Positions 25,187 to 33,682 of a stretch of 34,578 nucleotides of DNA are shown in pieces; positions within the stretch are counted from its first letter, which is position 1, and each line of letters begins with the position of its first letter. Under the pieces are notes generated by a model. The model saw only the letters and a list, made by a program, of their open reading frames with translations. It was not told the origin of the DNA and searched no databases. This DNA comes from Saprospiraceae bacterium (GTDB lineage Bacteria; Bacteroidota; Bacteroidia; Chitinophagales; Saprospiraceae): the NCBI GenBank assembly GCA_021604865.1, contig BQJU01000078.1, forward strand, positions 1 through 34,578, written 5' to 3'. Both the position numbers and the translations under genes were made by a program.

Positions 25187-27549
25187 TCGGATCTTAGAGA
25201 CTCGACTGGGTTGGCCAAAGCTGCTTTTATGCTCTGATAACTTACCGTCAAAAAGGCGATGCCAACAGCCATGCCACCGGCCAGTGCAAAGACTTGCCAG
25301 CTAATATTGCTGTGGTAAGCAAATTGCTGCAACCATTGATTGGTAAAATACCAACCCACTGGTGCCGCCACCACAATGGCAATCAATACCAGTTTGATAA
25401 AATCTCTGGAGATCAGCCCGATAATGCTGCCCACCGTAGCACCCAATACTTTCCGGATGCCAATTTCTTTGGTTCTTTGTTCTGCTACAAAAATGGATAG
25501 GCCAAACAACCCCAGACAGGTGACAAAAACAGCCAGCAAGGTAAACCAGGTTATCAAGGAAGACACGGCTTCTTCCGTGCTGTAAAGGTTATCGTATACC
25601 TGATCAAAAAAACGATAAGATATGGGTCGGCTGGGATCAAAAGCGGCCCATTTTTGTTCAATTCTGGCTATGGTTTCCGGTACATTATCAGGGGCTATTT
25701 TTACAGATAATTCTGAGAACCAGGTAGGTTGGATGAATATATACAGCGGCGCAATCTCCTGCTCCATGGAACGGAAATGAAAATCTTTCACGACACCTAC
25801 GATTGGTCCGGGGGCACGCTCAACTGCCGGCATCGCCAATTGATGCTCCGTAGGATTTTCCCAACCCAGCTGGCGGGCAGCAGCTTCGTTGATCAGGTAG
25901 GCAGCCGTATCAGTGGCCAGCGACCGATCGAAACCCCGGCCTTCCACAATTTCCATTTCATAGGTATCCAGAAAATCATAATCGACCACCAGACAGCGCA
26001 TAGCAGGCCATTGATCACTGGGTAGGCCCACTGCTTCGTATGGAACGCCATAATCACTCCCCCCGGGGCGGTTAGCAGAAGCTGAAACCTTAATTACGCC
26101 AGGTAATTGGGCAATCTCCTCCTTGATCGTTGCCAGGCGTTGTACATTTTCCTGGCCTTGCAATTGCATGACTACGATTTGATTTTTGTTGAATCCCAGG
26201 TTTTTATTCCGGATATAGTCCAGTTGTTTGCCCACCACCAGCGTGGCGATAATCAAACAAGTGGCAATAGTAAATTGAGTTACAACTATCGTCTGACGAA
26301 TGCGGGGATTACCATTAAAGGAAAACTTGCCTTTTAGCACCTTTTCTGTATTAAAACTCGACAAAACTGCAGCTGGATAGGCTCCTGAAAGTAGGCCAAT
26401 CAGCAATGTAAGGAGCAAAACGCCTCCCGTAAGTGCCCAATCGCTTGTCCAGTCAAAACTCATGGAAAGGCCCAAAAAGGTATTGAGCTCTGGCAAAATC
26501 AATTCTGCCAGTAGTCCGGCAACCAACATGGCAATTGCACAGGTTAACACAGACTCCATCAAAAATTGCCGGGCCAGGATACCCCGGCTTGCGCCCACTA
26601 CTTTTCTCACGCCTACCTCTTGTGCACGGTGCATGGCCCTTGCTGTAGACAGGTTGACAAAGTTAAAACCGGCAATTAACAGGATAAACAGGGCGATGGA
26701 ACCAAAAATATAGATGTAACTAATATTGGAATTTGCGCCAATTTCCCGGTGCAAATTGGAATGCAGGTGGATCGAGGTTAATGGCTGTAAAAAGGGGGTA
26801 ATAACCTCTGCTTGCTCAGCAGTCAGATGTTCATCCAACATAAGGTCGGCCTTGGTGGCTACCAAAGCTGGATCAGCACTCGGTTGGAGCAGCACGTAGG
26901 TATAAAATTGATTCCAACGGACCCAGTCATTCATCTCTGGATGGTGGTAAGAAACGAGTGAGACCAGGTACTCAAAGGTAAAATGCGAATTTTCGGGAAT
27001 ATCTTGCATCAGGCCCGTTACCTGAAACACTTCATTGTTGATATTCAGGCTTTGGCCAACGGGATCAGCATCGCCAAAATAGCGTTGAGCAATAGATTGG
27101 GAAAGGACAATGCTATTGGGCTCGGCCAGCGCTTTCAAAGGATCACCGCTGACAAGGGGCCAGCTGAATAGTTCAAATACCGAGGCGTCTGCATAGAAAC
27201 CATTTCTTTCAAAAACCGGCTGGTCCTCTTTTTTGAAAACGGCCTGACCAAAAAAGACAAAACGGCACATCTGTTCAATCTCGGGAATCGTGCGTTTGGC
27301 TTCAGCCCCCCAGGGTGCTGTCACTTTCGCGATCCCATTTTCATAGCTTGCACCGGCTACATGGTTTGCCAGCCGATAAATACGGTCTGCGTTGGGGTGA
27401 TAACGATCAAAACTCAATTCATGCCGGATATAAGCACCGATCAGTAAACAACAAGCCAGCCCTACGGCTAGCCCCAGCAGATTGATGACTGCATACGTTT
27501 TGTTCTTGACCAATAACCTCAGTGCTAGTTTAAATTGATTACGTAGCAT
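25183..27549 (-). CDS. ABC transporter permease 5, two MacB_PCD/FtsX modules
   Basis: This protein has 788 residues, the shortest of the seven. The typical post-TM1 signature is RHELSFDRYHPNADRIYR (42-59). The first coupling motif is RAQEVGVRKVVG (308-319), then GAYPAAVLSSF, the VTQFTIATCLIIATLVV helix, the second MacB_PCD domain with FLDTYEMEIVEGRGF, the second motif EQRTKEIGIRKVLGA and the C-terminus NPVESLRSE. It lies 197 bp before the DUF4097 gene, with a palindrome cluster in between. The upstream spacer to permease 6 is 121 bp, mostly repeat. Confidence 0.93.
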   Translation of the reverse strand: MLRNQFKLALRLLVKNKTYAVINLLGLAVGLACCLLIGAYIRHELSFDRYHPNADRIYRLANHVAGASYENGIAKVTAPWGAEAKRTIPEIEQMCRFVFFGQAVFKKEDQPVFERNGFYADASVFELFSWPLVSGDPLKALAEPNSIVLSQSIAQRYFGDADPVGQSLNINNEVFQVTGLMQDIPENSHFTFEYLVSLVSYHHPEMNDWVRWNQFYTYVLLQPSADPALVATKADLMLDEHLTAEQAEVITPFLQPLTSIHLHSNLHREIGANSNISYIYIFGSIALFILLIAGFNFVNLSTARAMHRAQEVGVRKVVGASRGILARQFLMESVLTCAIAMLVAGLLAELILPELNTFLGLSMSFDWTSDWALTGGVLLLTLLIGLLSGAYPAAVLSSFNTEKVLKGKFSFNGNPRIRQTIVVTQFTIATCLIIATLVVGKQLDYIRNKNLGFNKNQIVVMQLQGQENVQRLATIKEEIAQLPGVIKVSASANRPGGSDYGVPYEAVGLPSDQWPAMRCLVVDYDFLDTYEMEIVEGRGFDRSLATDTAAYLINEAAARQLGWENPTEHQLAMPAVERAPGPIVGVVKDFHFRSMEQEIAPLYIFIQPTWFSELSVKIAPDNVPETIARIEQKWAAFDPSRPISYRFFDQVYDNLYSTEEAVSSLITWFTLLAVFVTCLGLFGLSIFVAEQRTKEIGIRKVLGATVGSIIGLISRDFIKLVLIAIVVAAPVGWYFTNQWLQQFAYHSNISWQVFALAGGMAVGIAFLTVSYQSIKAALANPVESLRSE

Positions 27550-27599
27550 GGTATTTGCGTTTTTATTCTGATCGTGTCGTGTCGAGTGTCCAGGTTATT

Positions 27600-27668
27600 G
27601 GGCGACCACAAGGGGCGCTCCTACCGTTATTCGCTTCTCTATTGGGCGACCACAAGGGGCGCCCCTAC
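27600..27668. repeat. REP-like palindromes in a 44-bp tandem duplication that copies the tail of permease 6
   Basis: gggcgaccacaaggggcgctcctac (27600-27624) and gggcgaccacaaggggcgcccctac (27644-27668) are 44 bases apart. Both are followed by ccgttattcgcttctc. In the second copy this is the antisense of the last codons and stop of permease 6 (ending at 27671). The first copy is therefore a tandem duplicate that carried the gene's final codons with it. Confidence 0.82.
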
Positions 27669-27670
27669 CG

Positions 27671-30127
27671 TTATTCGCTTCTCAGGGCTTTTACTGGATT
27701 GGCCAACGCTGCCCGAATGGCCCGAAAGCATAGCGTAAACACAGCCACTCCCAATACAGCTAATCCGACAACCACAAACATCCACCATTCAATATCAATA
27801 TGGTATACAAAATCGCTCAGCCAATAATTCATGCCCCACCAGGCAAGGGGGAAACCAATAAAGCCTGCAAGCACGACAAGCTTGATAAACTCTTTAGACA
27901 AAAGCAGGACAATCTGCGCCACACTGGCCCCCAATACTTTGCGAATGCCGATCTCCTTGGTGCGCTGGGTAGCGATAAAGGAGATCAACCCCAGTAATCC
28001 CAGACAGGAAATGAGGATGGCAACCAGCGTTGCTGCACTCATTAGTTTAGCCGTTTGTTGTTCCGTCTCGTAAAAGCCGGCCAGCGTTTCGTCCAGAAAA
28101 TAATGCTTGAATGTTTCTTTAGGGTAGATTTCTTTCCAGATTTGCTGGATTTTATCTAAAGTCTGTTGAAAACCTGCAGCCGTTTTTTCACCAGTGCTCA
28201 GGCGAAGGTTAAAACAGCCCGAATGAGTCATTTCATTGGCAATTAAAATTGGTGGAATGGCATTGTGTAAAGACTGGATATGGAAGTCTTTGATGACGCC
28301 TACAATTGGGTAAATTTTATCCTTATCATAAATTAAATGCTGTCCAATAGCTTCTCCGGGTTCCGTGAAGCCCAATTGGTGTAGGTATGTTTCATTGATA
28401 ATGAATTCGCGGATGCTGTCAGTGGGCTGAATGTTCCGACCGGCCAGGAGTTCCAGATTGTAAAACCGGAGATAGGAGGTATCGCCAAACTTTAAATACA
28501 CATCGTGTAAAACCGTTTCCTTACCATTGTCATATTTTATGACCGTACTGCTGGTACCTCCATAAGCCGGAGGTTGATGGCTGAGGGTTATATCTACCAG
28601 TTCGGGTAATTGCCTCAATTGTTGCTCCAGTACTTTTTTCTTCTCGGGCTGGGCTCGCCATGGCGTGTCAAAATAAATGACTTCATTTTCTTCAAAGCCC
28701 ATGTCTTTATTGACCAAATAATCGACTTGCCGACTGATCACAAAGGTGCCAAAGATGAGACTAATGGAAAATATAAATTGGAAAACAATCAGGCCTCTGC
28801 GCAAATGGGCCGTTTTTATATTTTGCTTTAAAGCGGAAAATTGATCTTTTAAGGCCACAACCGGACGGAAGGAGGAAAGTACAAAGGCAGGATAAAACCC
28901 CGCAAGCAAGGTGACAATCAGGGTAACACCAATTAAAAAACCCACGATTAAAGGATCGTTTAGGTGAAGCTGGATACCCTCTGGGATAAATTCTCCAAAA
29001 TACTTCAGTCCAAAGGTGGCCAATTGGAGAGATAACAATACTGCGGTGATGGTAAGCACCAGGGTTTCTCCCAGAAATTGTAACACCAGTCCCTTTCGGG
29101 AGCTACCCAATACCTTTCTTACACCTACTTCTTTTGACCTGCGCATCGACTGGGCGGTCTCGAGGTTGATGTAATTGATCGCCGCAATAACCAACAATAA
29201 AATGGCAATCAAAATCAGTGCCTTCATGGTAGGCAGATGTGTAGGCGTGCGTTTGCCATCAATGGTGCCGAGCTTAGTATTGAAATGGGTATCTTCAAAG
29301 GATTGTAATATAAAATCAAGCTTCCAGGAGGATTCGGGGTTTTCCTTTAAATAACGGCCTCCTGCCAGGGTGTTTAATTTATTTTGTAATTGGGTGATAT
29401 CTGCTCCCTTTTCTACTTTTACCAATAGTTGTGAATTACTGTTGGTGGAAGACCAATCGTCCAATCGAATTTGATTACTCAACCAGCTATTCGAAATGGT
29501 GGCAAAAGAGATAAAATCTCCGAATTTTAAATCTGTCCGCCTTTTTTCAGAAGCGATAATGCCGGAAACAGTCAATACCAGAGAATCCCGGTAAACCAGT
29601 TGCTGACCTACAATGGCATTGGGATTGTCATTGCCAAAATATTTAATGGCTTTGTCCGTGGTCAGCACCACCTGATTAGGTGCGGAAAGAGAAGTAACGG
29701 GAGATCCACTGATCCAGACAAAATCGGGAAATAAGGTGAAAAAATCAGGAGAAACAATGACAAGGTCCCTCTGATAATCCATCTCTTTAGGCAATGCTCC
29801 CTCGGGGCCGATTACCTGTACTTGTTCGTTGATTACATGAAGTGGGGCGACCAACTCGAAGGCTGAAAATTGATCCTGGACAAATGCGGCCATTGACGCC
29901 AAAACCCCTTTATTATAGGCTTCAAAAGAACCACTGAATTTGGAATGAATACGATAAATCTGATCCTGATCCTGACGGAAAGTATCAAAGCTCAATTCGT
30001 GGCGGACAATTAAAAAAATTGCCAAACAGGCACTGATGCCGATGGATAGGCCCACAACATTGATAAATGCATGGAACTTATTCCGCCACAAATTTCGCAA
30101 TGCAAGAGTCAGGTGATTTTTTAGCAT
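27671..30127 (-). CDS. ABC transporter permease 6, two MacB_PCD/FtsX modules
   Basis: This protein has 818 residues. The N-terminus is MLKNHLTLALRNLWRNK and the post-TM1 signature VRHELSFDTFRQDQDQIYR. The first coupling motif is RSKEVGVRKVLG (330-341), then GFYPAFVLSSFRPV, a TM with FQFIFSISLIFGTFVIS, the second MacB_PCD domain with RFYNLELLAGRNI, the second motif QRTKEIGIRKVLGA and the C-terminus NPVKALRSE. It is the only gene in the array with a palindrome next to it that ends in TAA rather than TAG. The spacer to permease 7 upstream is 164 bp. Confidence 0.93.
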   Translation of the reverse strand: MLKNHLTLALRNLWRNKFHAFINVVGLSIGISACLAIFLIVRHELSFDTFRQDQDQIYRIHSKFSGSFEAYNKGVLASMAAFVQDQFSAFELVAPLHVINEQVQVIGPEGALPKEMDYQRDLVIVSPDFFTLFPDFVWISGSPVTSLSAPNQVVLTTDKAIKYFGNDNPNAIVGQQLVYRDSLVLTVSGIIASEKRRTDLKFGDFISFATISNSWLSNQIRLDDWSSTNSNSQLLVKVEKGADITQLQNKLNTLAGGRYLKENPESSWKLDFILQSFEDTHFNTKLGTIDGKRTPTHLPTMKALILIAILLLVIAAINYINLETAQSMRRSKEVGVRKVLGSSRKGLVLQFLGETLVLTITAVLLSLQLATFGLKYFGEFIPEGIQLHLNDPLIVGFLIGVTLIVTLLAGFYPAFVLSSFRPVVALKDQFSALKQNIKTAHLRRGLIVFQFIFSISLIFGTFVISRQVDYLVNKDMGFEENEVIYFDTPWRAQPEKKKVLEQQLRQLPELVDITLSHQPPAYGGTSSTVIKYDNGKETVLHDVYLKFGDTSYLRFYNLELLAGRNIQPTDSIREFIINETYLHQLGFTEPGEAIGQHLIYDKDKIYPIVGVIKDFHIQSLHNAIPPILIANEMTHSGCFNLRLSTGEKTAAGFQQTLDKIQQIWKEIYPKETFKHYFLDETLAGFYETEQQTAKLMSAATLVAILISCLGLLGLISFIATQRTKEIGIRKVLGASVAQIVLLLSKEFIKLVVLAGFIGFPLAWWGMNYWLSDFVYHIDIEWWMFVVVGLAVLGVAVFTLCFRAIRAALANPVKALRSE

Positions 30128-30291
30128 ATTTTTAGACAGATGATTTCAACTCTTCTCTACCAAGAAACATGCCACAACAACTAACATACTGACTATCAAT
30201 TATTTACACTAAAATCGTTTTATTTTTATTCCCACTTGGTTGTTCACAATCGTACAGCAAGTGTTCAATTTCGAACAGGTGCGAATCAGCG

Positions 30292-32712
30292 CTATTCATT
30301 CCGTAGGCTCTTCACAGGATTGGCCAGCGCCGCTTTAATGGTTTGAAAGCTGACCGTTAGTAAGGCAATGACAATAGCCACTAATCCGGCCACTACAAAG
30401 ATCCACCAGGGAATATTTGCCCGGTAAGCAAAATTTTCTAACCATTGATTCATCGCATACCAGGTTAGGGGAATGGCAATCAGCAAGGCAATTAGAATCA
30501 GCCGGATAAAATCCCTGGACAAAAGGCCAACAATACTTGCCATCGAAGCACCCAATACCTTGCGAATACCAATTTCCTTGGTTCGTTGCTGTGCAGCAAA
30601 AGATACCAAACCCAACAGGCCAATTGTCGCTATAAAAATGGCCAGGATGGAAAAGGCGCCAATGATTTTCCCAATCTGATTTTCGCCGTCATACATCCGG
30701 TTAAAGCGTTCATCCATCAAGGTATAAGCAAAGGGTTGTCCGGGGGCCATTGTTTCCCAATCTCCTTTCAATTTCTGAATGGTAGTAGACAATTCATTGC
30801 CATTCAAACGAAGGGTCATAAAACCACTACTTGGCTTCAGGAAGAAGGCTAGTGGATCGATGGATTGGCGCAAGCTCGAAAAGTGAAAATCTTCAATTAT
30901 CCCGATAATTTTATATACCACCAGCTCATCATTATCACCAAATTCACTAATCTCCTTGCCGATTGGATCTTCATCACCAAAGTATTGTGCCATGCGCTGG
31001 TTGATGACTACAGCCGTGCTATCACTAAGAAAATCCGTTGAAAAATTCCGTCCCTCCGCCATTTTGATGCCCATGGTAGGAATATAGTCCTCGTCGACGT
31101 CCCAATTGTTGAGAATGACGATTTTGTCCTGCTCCGGATTGCGCCCCAAAAAGAAGGAAGTAGTATTGCGGATACTCGGCACCGGCAGGAAACTGGATAC
31201 GGTTGCATTTTCTACTTCCGGATAAGCTTGGGCCTTGGTTTTAAAAGCCTGTACATTTTTCTGTAAAGCATAAACATCATTCAGAATTAACAAGTGATCC
31301 CGATCAAAGCCCAGATTTTTGTCTTGAATATATTGCAACTGCTTATAGACCACTAACGTACCAGAAATCAAGGCCACTGTGATCAAAAACTGAAAAACCA
31401 CCAGGCTATTCCTTAAAGAATCTTTGGTTTTCCCTTTGAAAAGACCACCTTTCAACACATTTACCACCTTAAAACGAGAAAGGAAAACTGCCGGGTAGCT
31501 ACCTGCCAAAAGGCCAATCAATGGTATTAAAGCCAAGACAGTAATCAGAAACCGCGTAGAAAACAATTGAGAAACCGCCAGTTGTTTGCCGGAGAGGTCA
31601 TTGAAATAAGGGAAGAAAAGTTTGACCAAAAGAGCGGCCACCAACATGGACAACACACTTAGCAAAAAGCTTTCGCTCAAAAATTGAACAAAGAGGTGTC
31701 TTTTTTGCGCACCAACCACCTTTCTGATACCAATTTCCTTGGCACGGATGGCCGATCTGGCAGTAGATAAGTTGATAAAATTAATGCAGGCAATCAGCAA
31801 TATAAATAGTCCAATAATGGAAAAAATCCAGACGTATTTAATGTCGCCATTGGCACCTAACTCGCTGCCTTTATCAGAATGTAAATGGATGTCTTTCAGC
31901 GGGAAAAGGATATAGGAAAACCTATTGCCGCCAGCAATAAAATCGTCCCAACTTTGACCGATATATTTTTCTACCTCGGGTGCAAAATATTTCTTGACGA
32001 TAATGGGACTAAACTTATCCGTAAAAGCGGTGGCATCGGTGCCTTCTCTTAATAAAAGAAAAGTGGTAAAATTCATATTCCCCCACTGGTTACTTCTACT
32101 TTCCTCCAGTGTACCCAGGGAAGCATAAAAGTCAAACTTTAAATCTGTATTGTCAGGCATCTCCGCCCTTACTCCGGTTACTTTATACCCCTCATTATTG
32201 TCTAGCACCAGCACCTTGCCCATAGGGTCTTCCTGACCAAAATATTTGTTGGCCATTTCTTCTGAAATGACAATGCTATTGGGTGCGCGCAAGGCCGATT
32301 GAACATCGCCCTGAATTAGTGGGATAGAGAAAAACTGAAAAAGGTTGCTATCTGCAAAAATGACTTCGTCTTCACGGAAGTGATTGTTGTCGTATTTTAC
32401 TAAATAGCTGCTCCTTGACCGGAGTCTGGTAAAATCCTCTACTTCAGGAAATTCATCCCGTAAGGTGGGTCCAAAAGGTGCTCCATTATCCGCTGAGCGC
32501 AACTCCTGACCCCCCAATTGCCCATCCACATCCGCCCGATAAATTCGTTCGACCCTTGGATGGTAAGCATCGTAGTTGAGTTCATCGGTTACGTACAAAA
32601 AAATGAATAAAAAGGCCGTGATACCGGCTGCAAGTCCCAAAATATTAATGAGGGAATAGAATTTAAATTTCCATAAATTCCGGATGGCAATTTTGAAATA
32701 GTTGAATAACAT
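30292..32712 (-). CDS. ABC transporter permease 7, two MacB_PCD/FtsX modules
   Basis: This protein has 806 residues and is the first permease in the direction of transcription. It has MLFNYFKIAIRNLWKFK, the post-TM1 signature DELNYDAYHPRVERIYR, the first coupling motif RAKEIGIRKVVG (near 325), GSYPAVFLSRFKVV, a long second MacB_PCD domain with DEDYIPTMGIKMAEGRNF, the second motif QRTKEIGIRKVLGA and the C-terminus NPVKSLRNE. It is the only one of the seven with no REP-like palindrome at its 3' end. MITE-like element vii lies 28 bp upstream of its start, where a promoter would be expected. Confidence 0.93.
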   Translation of the reverse strand: MLFNYFKIAIRNLWKFKFYSLINILGLAAGITAFLFIFLYVTDELNYDAYHPRVERIYRADVDGQLGGQELRSADNGAPFGPTLRDEFPEVEDFTRLRSRSSYLVKYDNNHFREDEVIFADSNLFQFFSIPLIQGDVQSALRAPNSIVISEEMANKYFGQEDPMGKVLVLDNNEGYKVTGVRAEMPDNTDLKFDFYASLGTLEESRSNQWGNMNFTTFLLLREGTDATAFTDKFSPIIVKKYFAPEVEKYIGQSWDDFIAGGNRFSYILFPLKDIHLHSDKGSELGANGDIKYVWIFSIIGLFILLIACINFINLSTARSAIRAKEIGIRKVVGAQKRHLFVQFLSESFLLSVLSMLVAALLVKLFFPYFNDLSGKQLAVSQLFSTRFLITVLALIPLIGLLAGSYPAVFLSRFKVVNVLKGGLFKGKTKDSLRNSLVVFQFLITVALISGTLVVYKQLQYIQDKNLGFDRDHLLILNDVYALQKNVQAFKTKAQAYPEVENATVSSFLPVPSIRNTTSFFLGRNPEQDKIVILNNWDVDEDYIPTMGIKMAEGRNFSTDFLSDSTAVVINQRMAQYFGDEDPIGKEISEFGDNDELVVYKIIGIIEDFHFSSLRQSIDPLAFFLKPSSGFMTLRLNGNELSTTIQKLKGDWETMAPGQPFAYTLMDERFNRMYDGENQIGKIIGAFSILAIFIATIGLLGLVSFAAQQRTKEIGIRKVLGASMASIVGLLSRDFIRLILIALLIAIPLTWYAMNQWLENFAYRANIPWWIFVVAGLVAIVIALLTVSFQTIKAALANPVKSLRNE

Positions 32713-32740
32713 GGTAGGTGTTGTTTAGTCGGGTGATTAT

Positions 32741-32905
32741 TAGACTTGTTTCGATGGGAATCATCGCGGGTGTAAATCGGTTCTTTTCTACCCACCCTAT
32801 GCCTTTTTTTGATCAGATAGCTATGGCTATTCTCTCAAAAAAAGCCTTCAGGTGGTCGAAAATAACTCAATTTTCTCATCACGCTGCCCCATCGGAACAA
32901 GTCTA
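32741..32905. repeat. MITE-like element vii, upstream of permease 7
   Basis: The ends 32741-32759 and 32887-32905 are inverted (tagacttgtttcgatggg against ccccatcggaacaagtcta; 17 of 19 positions pair). Inside, gcctttttttga and tcaaaaaaagcc form a nested hairpin. TA is found at both outer ends. No gene is seen in 32713-32970. Confidence 0.7.
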
Positions 32906-32970
32906 TTTATTAAGATGCTGTTTTTTAGACTTTACCCCTATTGGTTTTGGAAATTAGTGTTTGATGAGAA

Positions 32971-33630
32971 TTACTCCTTTACATAAAAGCAGTAACCTCC
33001 GAATTTGTAAAACCTCTCCTGTGGTTTTGCTAATATCCATTCATTATAATGTGAGTCTGGACTATCATTTAACATTTCTATGTTATTATCAAATCCATCA
33101 TTCAATTTAACGGCTCCATCAATTTTCACATTTGAACATTTTCCGTCAAAATCTTGGTTTTCTCCATAACTTCCTATACCCAAACCGTGTCTAAAGAAAA
33201 ATAATCCTGGAATTTTAGGAATTATCTTAAAATCTAATTTATACATATTGGCATTGTAAAAAAAATCCCCAACCAGAGTTATTGCACCACTTGAATAACT
33301 AAAGAAATTATAATCATAAATAGAATCTATAATGATTTCAAATTCAGAAAAGTCATCGATTTTTCCAATGGTATCAATTCTATGAATTGACGTTTCAGGA
33401 TAAAACCTAATACTCTCCAGCTTGTAAATATTATTAGTTATTCTTTCATATAACTCATCCGAGAAAGAGGAAATAAACGTTATTGTATCCCCAATATGAA
33501 ACGTATCCTTTGCAGGAGTTAATGTTGCCGGGATTTCAAACTCATAATACCCTCCAGCAATCTGGCATTTTTCCTTTATACATGAATTCAAGAAAACAGA
33601 AAACATTAAAAAAATCCCCATGTATTTCAT
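32971..33630 (-). CDS. Lipoprotein of unknown function
   Basis: This protein has 219 residues, starting at MKYMGIFLMFSVFLNSC. The signal peptide ends in a lipobox FLNSC with the lipidated Cys17. The frame is open 36 bases upstream, but that part lies inside the hairpin spacer and has no function. The body is Phe/Tyr/Asp-rich beta sequence with strands such as YYEFEIPATL, DTFHIGDTITFISSF and FEIIIDSIYDYNFFSY, and no known motif. The A+T content is clearly higher than in the permeases, which may mark horizontal origin. It follows the zincin-like gene after a hairpin. Function not recognised. Confidence 0.75.
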   Translation of the reverse strand: MKYMGIFLMFSVFLNSCIKEKCQIAGGYYEFEIPATLTPAKDTFHIGDTITFISSFSDELYERITNNIYKLESIRFYPETSIHRIDTIGKIDDFSEFEIIIDSIYDYNFFSYSSGAITLVGDFFYNANMYKLDFKIIPKIPGLFFFRHGLGIGSYGENQDFDGKCSNVKIDGAVKLNDGFDNNIEMLNDSPDSHYNEWILAKPQERFYKFGGYCFYVKE

Positions 33631-33644
33631 CCTATAAGAGTTTG

Positions 33645-33676
33645 AGAGCGTGAGATGTGAAACCATCTCACGCTCT
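33645..33676 (-). terminator. Strong hairpin between zincin-like gene and lipoprotein gene
   Basis: This is a perfect 13-bp inverted repeat, agagcgtgagatg (33645-33657) and catctcacgctct (33664-33676), with a 6-nt loop. It starts 7 bases after the stop codon at 33683 (minus strand). The downstream minus-strand sequence caaactctta has no T run, so it may be an attenuating hairpin or RNA-stability element rather than a classic terminator. Confidence 0.55.
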
Positions 33677-33682
33677 GTGAAG

